Below are positions 26,133-35,473 of a stretch of DNA of 64,000 nt, one piece after another; the first letter of the stretch is position 1, and each line of letters begins with the position of its first letter. Source of the stretch: Streptomyces sp. HM190 (lineage in GTDB: Bacteria; Actinomycetota; Actinomycetes; Streptomycetales; Streptomycetaceae); contig NZ_CP047318.1 in the NCBI RefSeq assembly GCF_009857135.1, forward strand, positions 5,332,001 to 5,396,000. Direction: 5' to 3'. A program made the position numbers and the translations under genes. The notes beneath the pieces are model-generated. The model had not been told where the DNA came from. It searched no databases and was given only the letters and a program-made list of their open reading frames with translations.

Positions 26133-26927
26133 ATGCACGGGCCCACACCGCCCCTGCCCCTACCCACCGACCAGCTGCGGTTCGCCATGCCGCCGATGCA
26201 CGAGTCGGTGGAGGACGAGCGGCGGCACCGCAAGGAAAGGCTGGCCGGGGCCCTGCGGATCTTCGGACGGCTGGGATTCGAGGACGGCGTCTCGGGGCAC
26301 ATCACCGCCCGCGATCCGGAGTTCAGCGACTGCTTCTGGGTGAACCCGTTCGGGATGTCGTTCCGGCACGTCACCGTCAGCGATCTCGTCCTCGCCAACC
26401 AGGACGGACAGGTCATCGAGGGCCGCTACCACGTCAACCAGGCCGCCTTCACCGTCCACGCCCAGGTCCACGCCGCCCGCCCGGACGTCGTCGCCGTCGC
26501 CCACTGCCACTCGGTGCACGGCCGCGCCCTCGCCGCGCTCGGCGAGCTGATCGAGCCGATCACCCAGGAGTCCTGCGCGTTCTACGAGGACCACGCGCTC
26601 TACGACACCTACACGGGCGTCGCCGTGGACGCGGACGAGGGCCGGCGGATCGCGGCGGTCCTCGGGAGCCGCAAGGCCCTGGTCCTGCGCAACCACGGTC
26701 TGCTGACCGTCGGCGACTCGGTCGACGCGGCGGCGTGGTGGTTCCTGTCGATGGAACGCTCCGCCCAGGTCCAGCTCACCGCGAAGGCCGCGGGCCGCCC
26801 CGTCCTCGTCGACCACCGGCTGGCCGTCGCCACCCGCGAACAGGCGGGCGGGGACCTCGTGGCGTGGATCAACTACCAGCCCCTGTGGCAGGACATCAGC
26901 CGAAGCGAGCCGGACCTGCTGAGCTGA
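26133..26927 (+). CDS. class II aldolase/adducin-family protein
   Basis: 264 residues from ATG 26133 with TGGAGGAC at 5 nt. It belongs to the class II (zinc-dependent) aldolase / adducin head family: GRLGFEDGVSGHITARDP substrate/phosphate loop, AHCHSVHGRAL carrying two metal-ligand His residues, and VLRNHGLLTVGDSVDAAAWWF with the third. The family splits L-fuculose-, L-rhamnulose- or methylthioribulose-phosphates or acts as dehydratases and decarboxylases; the substrate is undetermined. No sugar-catabolic neighbours support one choice. It is probably monocistronic. Confidence 0.8.
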   Translation: MHGPTPPLPLPTDQLRFAMPPMHESVEDERRHRKERLAGALRIFGRLGFEDGVSGHITARDPEFSDCFWVNPFGMSFRHVTVSDLVLANQDGQVIEGRYHVNQAAFTVHAQVHAARPDVVAVAHCHSVHGRALAALGELIEPITQESCAFYEDHALYDTYTGVAVDADEGRRIAAVLGSRKALVLRNHGLLTVGDSVDAAAWWFLSMERSAQVQLTAKAAGRPVLVDHRLAVATREQAGGDLVAWINYQPLWQDISRSEPDLLS

Positions 26928-27433
26928 GCAGCAGGGCCTGCGGCATCTCCTCGGCCACGGACTCCTGCAACGGACTCGTGCCACGGACTCCGATCACGTA
27001 CTCCGGTCACGGTCCTGTCATGGACTCCGGCCACGTACTTGGTGGCCGCCGGTGGCCGTCCGCCGGTGGCCGTCCGCCGGTGGTGGCCCGGGGCAGCGGT
27101 CCGTTGCCCTCGCGGAGCCGCGACCGGAGCCTGCCCCGGGCAGGTTCTCGCAGCCGGGTCAACACGACGACTCGACCGTCACCCCGCGCTCTCCTCGCAC
27201 TCGATGCCCCTGCCGGGCACGGCCGGCCTTCTGTACGGCACAATTCGCTGTCATCGCGGGGCACATGTCCGGCCGCACGGCTGTGGTAGTGAGCGGCTGT
27301 ACGGACGGCGCCCCGCGGGGGCGGTGATGGCGTCGATGACGGTGACGGCGAATGCCGAGGACAGCGCACGCAGAGGCGTGCGCGGCGCGGGGAAGGCGGC
27401 TCGGGCGTGGCGGTGCAGGAGGCGAGAGGGGGC
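26928..27433. repeat. 506-bp non-coding stretch with two degenerate repeat clusters
   Basis: Between 26950 and 27040 there are several imperfect copies of a CCACGGACTCC / TCACGTACTCC unit. They are followed by tandem GGTGGCCGTCCGCC units around 27041-27085. I see no gene, tRNA or terminator here. The last ~100 bp should contain the promoter of the membrane protein gene. Confidence 0.5.
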
Positions 27434-28687
27434 ATGGGCGCGGCTGCCCATGACAGCGGATGCATGTGCGAGGACTGCCCGCACGGCGCGCGCACGGGAC
27501 ACCGGCGCGCGGTCGCGGAGTTCCTGCTGAAACGCGAGGAGTTCGCCTCCGGACAGGGCCTGCCCGCCGCTGTCGCCCACTCCGCGTCGGCCTCCCGCCA
27601 GTGGGTCTCCGACGAACTCACCCAGTCCGCCGCCGTCGTCGCCGAACGCGGCCGCGTCGAGGGCGAGGCATGGCTCGGCCGGCTCTGGCTGCGTACGGCG
27701 ATCGTCGTCTGGGCCGCCGTCGTCGCCCTGCTCCTCGGCCAGGCGCTCACCGCGATCGGCGTGGGCTGGACCGTCGCGCGGACCGCCGGTCTCGTCGCCG
27801 CCCTGCTCGTCGCCGCGGCGCTCACCGGCGCCGGATACCTGCACCGTGCGCGCGGCGGCGCCCTCGCCCCGGTCATCGGCGAGGACAACCGCCTCTCCAC
27901 GTCCCGCGCGATCGCCGCGAGCTGGGTCCTCTTCGTCGTCTTCTGCGTCCTCGTCCTGGTCGGCCGTCTGGCCGCCGCCTCCGACCACCGCGAACGCGAC
28001 ACCCTCATCGCCGGCTTCGAACTCGCGCGCGGCGCCGGCATCGTCACCGTGCTCGCCGTGGTCTGCGGCATCGCCGTCCTGGTACGCCGCGTCGTCGGCC
28101 TCCGCGTCCTCGGCCAGCGCCTCCAGAAAGTCCGCGCCCACCGTCCCCGCGCCGCCGACCTCCTCACCGACGACGCCGGCCGGGGCAGCTTCACCGACAT
28201 CCAGTACGTGACCATCTGCGCCGTCGCCCTGGTCTTCGCGGCGGTACGGCTGGCCCGCCGCCCCGACCAGCTCCCCGACCTCCCCTGGGGCCTCGCCCTC
28301 CTCGTCCTGGTCTCGGCCGCCACCTACGTCGCCGGCAAGTACGCCGAGGGTGGTCGCCCCGTCATCCTCTCCGTCGTCCGCGCCCGCGAGGCCGGAGACC
28401 TCGACGCCCCCATCCGCAACGGTGACGACATCGAGATCCGCGGCGCCGGCTTCGTCCCACCCGGCGCGCAGACCGCCGACCGCCTCTCCCGCATGATCGT
28501 CCGCATCGGTCCCGTCCACGTCCACGTCCCCCTCGTCCCCGTCGCCGGCGGCTTCAGCAACCCCACCGACGCGGTCCTCACCGTGCCGGTCCCCGCCGAC
28601 GTCGAACCCGGCAAGGTCGACGTCCAGGTCGTCACCGCGGCCGGCGTGGAAACCAACCGCTACGCCATCGAGGTCTCGGCCGACTGA
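27434..28687 (+). CDS. multi-pass membrane protein with C-terminal Ig-like (IPT/TIG-type) domain
   Basis: 417 residues from ATG 27434 (GAGAGGGGG upstream); a GTG at 27407 would add nine. The N-terminus carries a compact Cys cluster (SGCMCEDCPHG), followed by a helical cytosolic segment. Six or so hydrophobic segments follow between about 85 and 310 (AIVVWAAVVALLLG, WVLFVVFCVLVLVGRL, GIVTVLAVVCGIAVLV, YVTICAVALVFAAV, GLALLVLVSAATYVAG). The C-terminal ~100 residues are beta-rich (GDDIEIRGAGFVPPG, FSNPTDAVLTVPVPADVEPGKVDVQVVT), resembling IPT/TIG Ig-like folds. I do not recognise a named family. The Cys motif could bind zinc. Confidence 0.7.
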   Translation: MGAAAHDSGCMCEDCPHGARTGHRRAVAEFLLKREEFASGQGLPAAVAHSASASRQWVSDELTQSAAVVAERGRVEGEAWLGRLWLRTAIVVWAAVVALLLGQALTAIGVGWTVARTAGLVAALLVAAALTGAGYLHRARGGALAPVIGEDNRLSTSRAIAASWVLFVVFCVLVLVGRLAAASDHRERDTLIAGFELARGAGIVTVLAVVCGIAVLVRRVVGLRVLGQRLQKVRAHRPRAADLLTDDAGRGSFTDIQYVTICAVALVFAAVRLARRPDQLPDLPWGLALLVLVSAATYVAGKYAEGGRPVILSVVRAREAGDLDAPIRNGDDIEIRGAGFVPPGAQTADRLSRMIVRIGPVHVHVPLVPVAGGFSNPTDAVLTVPVPADVEPGKVDVQVVTAAGVETNRYAIEVSAD

Positions 28688-28985
28688 GCCGAGGCCGGAC
28701 GGGCCGAGCGGGCCGGACGGGCCGGAGTTGAAGGGGAGCCCATGTGGTGGCTTCTGCGGCTTACTCCCTGCCGGTGCGGTGCGGTGCGGTGCGGGTGGGA
28801 ACCGGGGCGTGGCGGAGGCGGGCCCTCGTAGGCCGGCCGTCGGGGGCGAGACCCGGAGGCGGGCCGTCGGGACGAGACCATCCCACACGGAAAAAGAGTG
28901 GCGCACCCTTGAGCGCCCCTGCCTCTCCGAACGTATCGTCTGTCGAGGGGTCAACGGCACGGCGGACAAGAGGCGGCGCAGACTG

Positions 28986-29513
28986 ATGACTCACGCTACT
29001 CGCATGGACTCCCCCTCCTTCGACGGCGACCGCGACTGGCGGGACGCGGCCACCCGCTACGCACTTCTTCCCCTGCGGGTCTTCCTGGGCGTCACCTTCA
29101 TCTACGCCGGCCTGGACAAACTCACCGACAGCGCGTTCATGGCCGCCTCCGGCGCAGGCTCGATCGGCGACACGATGAGCGCCGCCCGCGATGCCTCAGC
29201 CATCCCCGCGATGATCGACATGGCCCTCAAGAACCCCGTCGGCTTCGGCTATGCCATCGCCATCGGTGAACTGGCCGTCGGAATCGGCACCCTCATCGGT
29301 CTCCTCGCCCGCCTGGCCGCCGTGGGGGGCGCCCTGATCTCCCTCAGCCTGTGGCTGACGGTCAGTTGGTCGTCCAGCCCGTACTACTACGGCAACGACC
29401 TCCCCTACCTGATGGCCTGGATCCCCCTGATCCTCGCCGGCGCCCCCATCCTCTCCGTGGACGCCGCCTTCCGCTCCCGCCGCAACAGGCGCCGAGCGGC
29501 CGGCTACCGCTGA
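28986..29513 (+). CDS. DoxX-family membrane protein
   Basis: 175 residues from ATG 28986; the RBS is distant (AAGAGGCGG about 13 nt up), so ATG 29004 is an alternative. Four membrane segments and the DoxX pattern are visible: LRVFLGVTFIYAGLDKLTD in helix 1, GFGYAIAIGELAVGIGTLIGLLARLAAVGGALISL in helices 2-3, and MAWIPLILAGAPILSVDAAF in helix 4. DoxX proteins are linked to quinone or thiosulfate oxidation and, in actinobacteria, to thiol homeostasis at the membrane. A polybasic C-terminus (RSRRNRRR) is on the cytosolic side. The ~300-bp gap upstream contains short GTGCG repeats (about 28775-28797) but no gene. Confidence 0.8.
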   Translation: MTHATRMDSPSFDGDRDWRDAATRYALLPLRVFLGVTFIYAGLDKLTDSAFMAASGAGSIGDTMSAARDASAIPAMIDMALKNPVGFGYAIAIGELAVGIGTLIGLLARLAAVGGALISLSLWLTVSWSSSPYYYGNDLPYLMAWIPLILAGAPILSVDAAFRSRRNRRRAAGYR

Positions 29514-29645
29514 CCGCGTCACCCTTGCCATCCGTACTGTCCGTTCCGTCTGTGCTGCCCGTTCCCGTTCCGTTCGTGTTGTCCGTTGCGTTCGTGCGGC
29601 TGAAGCACGCCTCGGCCATGTGACGCGTCCGGCGTCGGGTGGCAC

Positions 29646-31241
29646 TCAGCTCACGTTGACCGCGCTCCAGGCAGCCGCCACCGTGTCGTACTCCGTGCTG
29701 CCCGCGCCGTAGAGGTCGCGGGCCGCGTTCAGCGTGGCCACCCGCGCACCGGCGTAGTTCGTCGAGGACGTCATGTAGACGGTCAGGGCGCGGTACCAGA
29801 TCGCGCCGAGCTTGGCGCGGCCGATGCCGGTGACCGTCGACCGGTTGTACGTCGGGGAGTCGTAGGTGACCCCGTTGATCGTCTTGGCGCCGCTGCCCTC
29901 CGCGAGGAGGTAGGCGAAGTGGTTGGCGACGCCGGACGAGTAGTGGACGCTGATGTTGCCTACCGAGCTGCTCCAGTAGTCCGCCGAACCACCGTCCCTG
30001 CTCGGCCTGTCCATGTAGCGCAGGGCATCGCGCCCCAGACCGGAGCGGACGACCTTCTCGCCTATCAGATAGTCGCCGGTGTCCTGTGCGTTCCCCGCGT
30101 GGAACTCCACCAGCGTCCCGAAGATGTCGGACGTCGCCTCGTTCAGGGCGCCTGACTCGCCCGAGTAGACCAGCCTGGCCGTTCTCGAGGTCACGCCGTG
30201 GGACATCTCGTGGGCGGCCACGTCCAGCCCGACCATCGGCCCGAAGTGGGTGCCGTTGCCGTCGCCGTAGGTCATGCAGAAGCAGCCGTCGTTCCAGAAG
30301 GCGTTGGAGAGGTTGTTGCCGTAGTGGACGCGGTTGTACGAGCCCTCGCCGTCATTGCCGATGCCGTTGCGGCCGTGGACGTCCTTGTAGTAGTCCCAGG
30401 TCATGTCGCTGCCGTACTGGGCGTCGACGGCGACCGTCGAGCGGTCGGCGGTCGTGTCCGAGCCCCAGTGGTTGTCGTCGTCCGTGAACAGGGCCAGAGC
30501 CGCGTCAGTGGTGTGGGTACCGCCCCGCGTCGGGTCCTTGAGCTGGTAGGCCGATCCCGTGAAGGTTGTCTCCAGCGAGACCGTGCCGCTGTACAGGGAC
30601 TTGCCGTCGCCGGTTGCCGCCTGCAGGGTGTCCCAGGCATCGATCCGGGCTCCGGTTCGGGCATCGGTCAGCAACGCTCGCGCGATCGGGTTGCCGAGTG
30701 GGTCCAGCCCCGTGGTCTCCGTGCGCCAGGCCAGTCTCGGGGCACCGTGCAGGGCGTCGACGACGAGCTCGGGCTTGGCCTTCACCCGCGTCAGCGTGTC
30801 GCCGGGGTGCGCCGCGCGCAGAGCGTCCACCGCGAGGTCGGCCGCCTCGGTGGCCGGTACCTTCGGCGTGATGCTCGGCAGCGAGATCTCCGCCCTCGCC
30901 GCCCGGTCGGCGCTGCGGTATCTGCCGTCGGGGGTCATGTGCACGATGAAGTCACCGCCGAGCACCGGGAGGTGGTGGTAGGTGCGGTCGTAGCGAACGT
31001 GCTGGCTGCCGTCCTCGTCCACGATCACGTCACGCACAGAGGCGTCCTGCGCGGACGTGAGGCCCAGGGATGCGGCCCGGTCTACGAGGGCCGCTGCCGC
31101 GTTGTCCAGGGCGGTGGTACGGGTCGGTCTGTCCGCCGCGTCGGCGGTCGGGGTGAGTACGCCGGCCAGAAGCGTGGCCGTGGTGGCCAATCCGGCGGTG
31201 GCGCGACGAGACCCTCGGACGTGCTGCCAAATCCAACTCAT
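29646..31241 (-). CDS. secreted M4-family (thermolysin-like) zinc metalloprotease
   Basis: 531 residues from ATG 31241, preceded by AGGAGACAGAAG. A signal peptide (ATAGLATTATLLAGVLTPTADA) is followed by an FTP/PepSY propeptide (DRTYHHLPVLGGDFIVHM, ALRAAHPGDTLTRV) and then the mature peptidase. The zinc site is complete: HEMSH with SHGVT, then the third ligand Glu in NEATSDIFG. The C-terminal helical domain includes SVHYSSGVANHFAYLLAEG with the catalytic His. There is no P/Homo B domain. Like griselysin-type Streptomyces enzymes it should be exported and self-processed, degrading extracellular protein. It is monocistronic on the minus strand, and its promoter lies in the 31.25-31.5 kb region. 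Confidence 0.93.
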   Translation of the reverse strand: MSWIWQHVRGSRRATAGLATTATLLAGVLTPTADAADRPTRTTALDNAAAALVDRAASLGLTSAQDASVRDVIVDEDGSQHVRYDRTYHHLPVLGGDFIVHMTPDGRYRSADRAARAEISLPSITPKVPATEAADLAVDALRAAHPGDTLTRVKAKPELVVDALHGAPRLAWRTETTGLDPLGNPIARALLTDARTGARIDAWDTLQAATGDGKSLYSGTVSLETTFTGSAYQLKDPTRGGTHTTDAALALFTDDDNHWGSDTTADRSTVAVDAQYGSDMTWDYYKDVHGRNGIGNDGEGSYNRVHYGNNLSNAFWNDGCFCMTYGDGNGTHFGPMVGLDVAAHEMSHGVTSRTARLVYSGESGALNEATSDIFGTLVEFHAGNAQDTGDYLIGEKVVRSGLGRDALRYMDRPSRDGGSADYWSSSVGNISVHYSSGVANHFAYLLAEGSGAKTINGVTYDSPTYNRSTVTGIGRAKLGAIWYRALTVYMTSSTNYAGARVATLNAARDLYGAGSTEYDTVAAAWSAVNVS

Positions 31242-31985
31242 CAGTGTCTTCTGTCTCCTGGAGAAGGCGCCGCGCGGCAATCGCCTGCGACTGGGGGCGC
31301 CGGGGGTGGGGGGGGTGACGCATGAGGGGCACTGGAGAGCGGCGCTGACGGCGCCACTGATCTTGCCTTGGCATTTAAGAGGGCCCAGCACTGTCATGTC
31401 CACATCCGCAATGCGGTCGGACGAAGTGCGGCGCCGGAAACGACTTGTTTTCGCCACCATTCCCGGCAGCCCTGCGCTACCGCTCCGCTTCAACGGCACG
31501 CACCGCCCCGAGGAGGTCGACCAGCACCTCCCGCTGACCATCCGCACGCTCCACGGGGAGCCCACGCGGACTGCGGGCAAGCGCCGCTCCACCGCTGTTC
31601 GACCCGCCTGACCATCCCCACGAGGTGGAGACGCCGGACGACGCGGCCGGGGTCGTCGCCGGGGCTCGTGTGGTGGCGTGCCACCCCTTGCCAGTGTGCC
31701 CCCGTGCCCCCGTGCGCCCGCCCGACTGCCCGCTGAACGCGTCCGGCTGCAGGCGTAGGCGCCGGGCGGCCTGCGGCCACCTCCCCAACACGTCGTGCCC
31801 GAGACGACCTGCGCAGTCGACTCCGCCGTCGTTCCCGCCCGGGTGTACCCGCCCTTAGCCTCCGGGCTGGCCACCGGGCCGGGGCGCCATGGAGCTATCA
31901 GCCATCGCGCCGGTTCGCCCAGTAGATTCCCGCGCCGCAGCCCCGTGGTCCCCCCGCCGGGTCGGCCCAGTCCACCCTCACCCGG
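31242..31985. other. 744-bp region without a supported gene
   Basis: This is the upstream region of the metalloprotease gene followed by the 3' flank of the small membrane protein gene. Overlapping open frames on both strands have Arg/Pro-rich translations and no RBS. An AT-richer patch near 31370-31400 (minus strand CCTCTTAAATGCC) is the likeliest place for the protease promoter. Nothing else stands out. Confidence 0.4.
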
Positions 31986-32333
31986 CTACTGCCCGCCCCC
32001 GGGTATGTGCCCCGTCGACCCTGCCGATCCGGTGGTTCCCTCCGGCCCTGTGCGCTCTGTCCACTCCGCCCGCTGCGCCGGCCCTGTCCATCCGGCCGCT
32101 CCTGCCAGGCCTCCTCCAGCTTCTCCCGTCCGGCCAGACGCCCGGTGGCCTCGTATCGAGTGGTGCATGAAGGCCACGGCACCCGCCAGGCACAGGCCGC
32201 CGAAGGTGAGCGGGAGGGCGACGAACCACGGTGTCTCCCAGGCACCGCCCGCGTCGCCGAGGTAGAGGACGCCGGCTGCGGTCACGAAGAGCCCGCCGAC
32301 GAGCTTCCCGGGCTGGAACTCATGCCGCAGCAC
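31986..32333 (-). CDS. small two-helix membrane protein coupled to the PspC protein gene
   Basis: 115 residues from ATG 32333, which lies inside the last codons of the PspC-domain gene (14-bp overlap), indicating translational coupling. Two hydrophobic segments (LVGGLFVTAAGVLYLGDAGG and WFVALPLTFGGLCLAGAVAFM) are followed by a Gly/Thr/Glu-rich cytosolic tail. I do not recognise a characterised family. The coupling suggests it works with the PspC protein. Confidence 0.7.
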   Translation of the reverse strand: MLRHEFQPGKLVGGLFVTAAGVLYLGDAGGAWETPWFVALPLTFGGLCLAGAVAFMHHSIRGHRASGRTGEAGGGLAGAAGWTGPAQRAEWTERTGPEGTTGSAGSTGHIPGGGQ

Positions 32334-34017
32334 GGGCCACCTCCGCCTGTCCCAGACCGACCTCCAGGTCGAGGGTGATCGTGCCGCCGTTCCCCGAACC
32401 CTTCGCAGGGGGCAGCGTCAGACGATCGCTCTTGTCCGGTGCCACGTCCACATCCTCCTTGCCCTCGCCGGGCAACTGGATGTCACCGAAGCCCACCTGG
32501 ACGTCGAGCCGCACCGTCACGTCCGGCGGGACCACGACCTTCACCTTGCCCGCCCCCACTTCCACGCTCGTGGACAGTGTCTGGCCCTTCCCCAGGTCCA
32601 CCCGCGTCAGATCCAACGTGCCCACTCCCGTCCCCACCTCGTACCTCGCCGCCACGTCCGCGGTCTTCCCCGGCCTCCACTCGGTGCGGGTCCAGTCGGT
32701 CGTGATGTTCGACGGGATCGCCGCCGCGCCCGCCAGAAGCCCCGCGGTGACCAGGGCCAGGAAGACCGACCCGGCTCCCGTCCGGCCCAGGAAGGCGCTC
32801 AACGCCATGCCCATGCCGAACACCACCAGCGCACAGGCCAGCCCCGTCTGCACACTGGCCGCAAGCGTGCGGTCCTCCCACGTCACGGTGGTGCCGAGAC
32901 CGCCGGCGAGCAGCGCGAGCAGGAAGACCCAGCCGCCGATCCAGCGCGGTCCGCGCGGCTTCGGCCCGTGTCCGGTGCGTATGTCCTGCCGCGCGGTGGC
33001 GCCCCGGGCGATGTTGACCGCCGCGGAGATGTCCCGCCCACGTGTCTCCCCAGGGCCCCACAGATAACCCGTGCTGCCCACATGGGTCCCGTCCTTGACT
33101 ATCGGGTCCCGCCACCATGACGGATAGGAGGCGGCCACAGGGGGCGCCTGGGCCTCGGGCGGCGCGTCGGCGACGGCCTGGGCCGCCAACGGGTCCGGGT
33201 CGGGGGTGCCTCGCTGCTTTGACCAGTACCCCGCGCCGGCGAGGAGGAGGGAGACGATCACGGAGAACGTCAGGGCGGTGCTGTTGCCCAGCATCGTGAG
33301 GAACACGCCGCAGCCGACCAGTGCGAAAAGCACGGCCGCCAGGGCCTGGCCGTCGACCCGGCCGGTGAGCAGCTTCCGTACCTCGTTCTCCTCCTCGTCG
33401 TCGTACGGGACGAACAGCCAGGTGAAGCCGTAGAAAATGAGGCCGAGCCCTCCGGTCGCGGAGAGCACCGCGAGCACGATCCTGAAGATCACCGGGTCCA
33501 TGTCGCACTGCCGCCCGAGACCGGCGCAGACACCGCCCAGCATCTTGTACCGCCGGTCTCGGCGGAACCCCTGAGGAACAACCGGGGTGCCGACGGGATG
33601 GCCGCCAGTGGCCTGCCCCGCCGGACCTGCAGAGCCACCCGAAGCGGCTTGCCCCCACGGATCACCTCCACCCGAGCCACCCGAGCTGCCCGGGGTTCCC
33701 GAGCTGCCCAGGCCGGCTGATCCGGCCGAGCTGGACGGATCAGCCGGGCCCCCCGGATCCGCCGAGTCGGCAGCGTGCGCGCCGTGGACCGCTTGATCCT
33801 CGGGCGCCCCCGCGCCCGCATGTGCCCCCGCACCCGCCTGCGCGTCCGCGCCCGCGTGCCCGTGCGGTTCCTTCGCCGGGCCCCGGCCCTCGTGTGCGCG
33901 CGGCTCCTCCGCCGTGCCCGGTGGGGGCACGGTGTCCTGCGGCTCCTTGGTCGGCCGCTGGGAGTCGGGGCCCGAGGTGGGGCCCGGCTCCGATGCCGCG
34001 TGCTGGTGATCCGTCAT
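32320..34017 (-). CDS. PspC-domain membrane protein with C-terminal beta (LiaF-like) domain
   Basis: 565 residues from ATG 34017 (GATGGACGC upstream). The N-terminal ~170 residues are disordered, rich in Pro/Gly/His/Ala. The PspC domain follows: RYKMLGGVCAGLGRQCDMDPVI, then LSATGGLGLIFYGFTWLFVPYDDEEE. Several more membrane helices come after, and finally a beta-strand-rich domain (LDLTRVDLGKGQTLSTSVEVG, KVKVVVPPDVTVRLDVQVGFG) of the kind found in LiaF/DUF2154-like envelope-stress regulators. PspC proteins sense or respond to membrane stress. The gene diverges from a histidine kinase that also starts with a PspC domain, so the PspC protein is probably the modulator or output of that system. 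Confidence 0.85.
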   Translation of the reverse strand: MTDHQHAASEPGPTSGPDSQRPTKEPQDTVPPPGTAEEPRAHEGRGPAKEPHGHAGADAQAGAGAHAGAGAPEDQAVHGAHAADSADPGGPADPSSSAGSAGLGSSGTPGSSGGSGGGDPWGQAASGGSAGPAGQATGGHPVGTPVVPQGFRRDRRYKMLGGVCAGLGRQCDMDPVIFRIVLAVLSATGGLGLIFYGFTWLFVPYDDEEENEVRKLLTGRVDGQALAAVLFALVGCGVFLTMLGNSTALTFSVIVSLLLAGAGYWSKQRGTPDPDPLAAQAVADAPPEAQAPPVAASYPSWWRDPIVKDGTHVGSTGYLWGPGETRGRDISAAVNIARGATARQDIRTGHGPKPRGPRWIGGWVFLLALLAGGLGTTVTWEDRTLAASVQTGLACALVVFGMGMALSAFLGRTGAGSVFLALVTAGLLAGAAAIPSNITTDWTRTEWRPGKTADVAARYEVGTGVGTLDLTRVDLGKGQTLSTSVEVGAGKVKVVVPPDVTVRLDVQVGFGDIQLPGEGKEDVDVAPDKSDRLTLPPAKGSGNGGTITLDLEVGLGQAEVARAAA

Positions 34018-34072
34018 GCGTCCATCGTGACCGCCGTGCCGGTTCGATGGCACTCGGGATGACCCTGGTCGA

Positions 34073-34149
34073 ACCCTGATATCCGCCCGGGGATGCGTTC
34101 GATCATGCTCCCATCGAAGATCAGGGGCGTCTCGGGGATCGACCCTGAT
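34073..34149. promoter_or_regulatory. three ATCAGGG motifs between the divergent PspC genes
   Basis: The 166-bp divergent region holds ACCCTGAT at 34073-34080, its complement as ATCAGGGG at 34120-34127, and ACCCTGAT again at 34142-34149. Two of the three share a TCGA context. Spacing of about 47 and 22 bp places copies near both start codons. They are candidate sites for the LuxR-type regulator encoded downstream; this is an inference from position and repetition. Confidence 0.4.
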
Positions 34150-34183
34150 GCCTCGATCGGCCGTGCGTGTGAACATCGATGGC

Positions 34184-35473
34184 ATGCCGGAAGCCGCAGC
34201 ACTGCCCATCGACACACCGCGGCCCCCGCGCAAGCTCTACCGCAGCAGCGACGGCCGCTGGCTCGGGGGAGTGGCGCGAGGGCTCGCAGGGCATCTCGGG
34301 CTGCCCGTCACCTGGGTCCGGCTCGTGTTCGTCGGCCTGTTCACGGCCGACGGCCTGGGCGCCCTGGTGTACGCGGCGTTCTGGTTCTTCGTGCCGCTCG
34401 GTGTCGGCGGGGTCGACAATCAGCGGCCCTCGACCATCACCACCGAGACGTCCCCCGACGGCCGCCGCAGACTCGTGGCCCGCCGGCCCGACCGGGGCCA
34501 GATCGTCGCCCTTCTCCTCATGGTCGTCGTGGCCATGGTCTTCGTCGGCAACGTGAATCTGGGGGACGGCGCCAGAGCGTATCTCTGGCCGACGGTGCTG
34601 GTCGCCGCCGGTGTGGCCCTAGTCTGGCGTCAGGCCGACAACGCGCGGCGCGCACGCTGGGCCGAGGTCGGCCGCCGTCGTCGCACCCTCACCCTGCTCC
34701 GCTCGGTGGCCGGAGTCCTGCTCGTCACCGCCGGCGTCTCCGGGATATTCGTCCTGCAGGGCTCCGCCGCCCATCTCGGCTCGGTGCTGCAGGCGGCGCT
34801 CGCGGTCCTCGTGGGGATAACGCTGCTCGCGGGCCCCTACCTCGTCAGGATGACCCAGGACCTCTCCGAGGAGCGCCTGATGCGCATCCGCGCCCAGGAA
34901 CGGGCGGAGGTCGCGGCCCATGTGCACGACTCGGTGCTGCATACCCTGACGCTGATACAGCGCAACGCGGACAATCCCAACGAGGTCCGCCGCCTGGCCC
35001 GCGCCCAGGAGCGCGACCTGCGCAACTGGCTGTACAAACCCGAGGGCACCGGAAAGGACGAGGACGACGAGCCCGACACTCTCGCCGAGGCTGTGCGGCG
35101 CAACGCCGCAGAGGTCGAGGACAAGCACGGAGTGCCCATAGAGGTGGTCGTGGTCGGCGACTGCCCCCTCGACGAAAGGCTGACCGCGCAGATGCAGGCC
35201 GCGCGCGAGGCTATGGTGAACGCCGCCAAGTACGGTGGCGAGGGCGGCGCCGTACAGGTCTTCGCCGAGGTCGAGGGAAGGACGGTCTTCGTGTCCGTGC
35301 GTGACCGAGGTCCTGGCTTCGATCTCGACGCGATACCCGCCGACCGCATGGGCGTCAGAGAATCGATCATCGGCCGCATGGAACGGAACGGCGGTACGGC
35401 ACGGCTCCGCGCCGTACCGGACGGCGGCACGGAGGTCGAGCTGGAGATGGAGAGGGCGGAGACGACGTCATGA
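34184..35473 (+). CDS. PspC-domain sensor histidine kinase
   Basis: 429 residues from ATG 34184; ATG 34148 would add 12 and has a slightly better RBS, so the start is uncertain. N-terminal PspC domain: KLYRSSDGRWLGGVARGLAG, then LVYAAFWFFVPLGVGG. More membrane segments follow (IVALLLMVVVAMVFVGNV, AYLWPTVLVAAGVALVW, VAGVLLVTAGVSGIFVLQG, ALAVLVGITLLAGPYLV). The cytosolic dimerisation/phosphoacceptor region of the HisKA_3 type is ERAEVAAHVHDSVLHTLTLI, and the HATPase domain has AREAMVNAAKYGG and RDRGPGFD. It should autophosphorylate on His and donate to the regulator whose start overlaps its stop codon. The fusion of a PspC stress-sensing module to a NarL-type kinase is characteristic of actinobacteria. 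Confidence 0.9.
   Translation: MPEAAALPIDTPRPPRKLYRSSDGRWLGGVARGLAGHLGLPVTWVRLVFVGLFTADGLGALVYAAFWFFVPLGVGGVDNQRPSTITTETSPDGRRRLVARRPDRGQIVALLLMVVVAMVFVGNVNLGDGARAYLWPTVLVAAGVALVWRQADNARRARWAEVGRRRRTLTLLRSVAGVLLVTAGVSGIFVLQGSAAHLGSVLQAALAVLVGITLLAGPYLVRMTQDLSEERLMRIRAQERAEVAAHVHDSVLHTLTLIQRNADNPNEVRRLARAQERDLRNWLYKPEGTGKDEDDEPDTLAEAVRRNAAEVEDKHGVPIEVVVVGDCPLDERLTAQMQAAREAMVNAAKYGGEGGAVQVFAEVEGRTVFVSVRDRGPGFDLDAIPADRMGVRESIIGRMERNGGTARLRAVPDGGTEVELEMERAETTS

Noticed and set aside
28775..28797. GTGCG repeats before the DoxX gene as a regulatory element
   Set aside because: A very short five-base repeat in a GC-rich spacer; nothing distinguishes it from slippage noise.
31242..31985. Several overlapping ORFs between the M4 protease and the PspC gene cluster
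   Set aside because: All are Arg/Pro/Ala-rich with no RBS and no recognisable motif; they conflict with each other on both strands.
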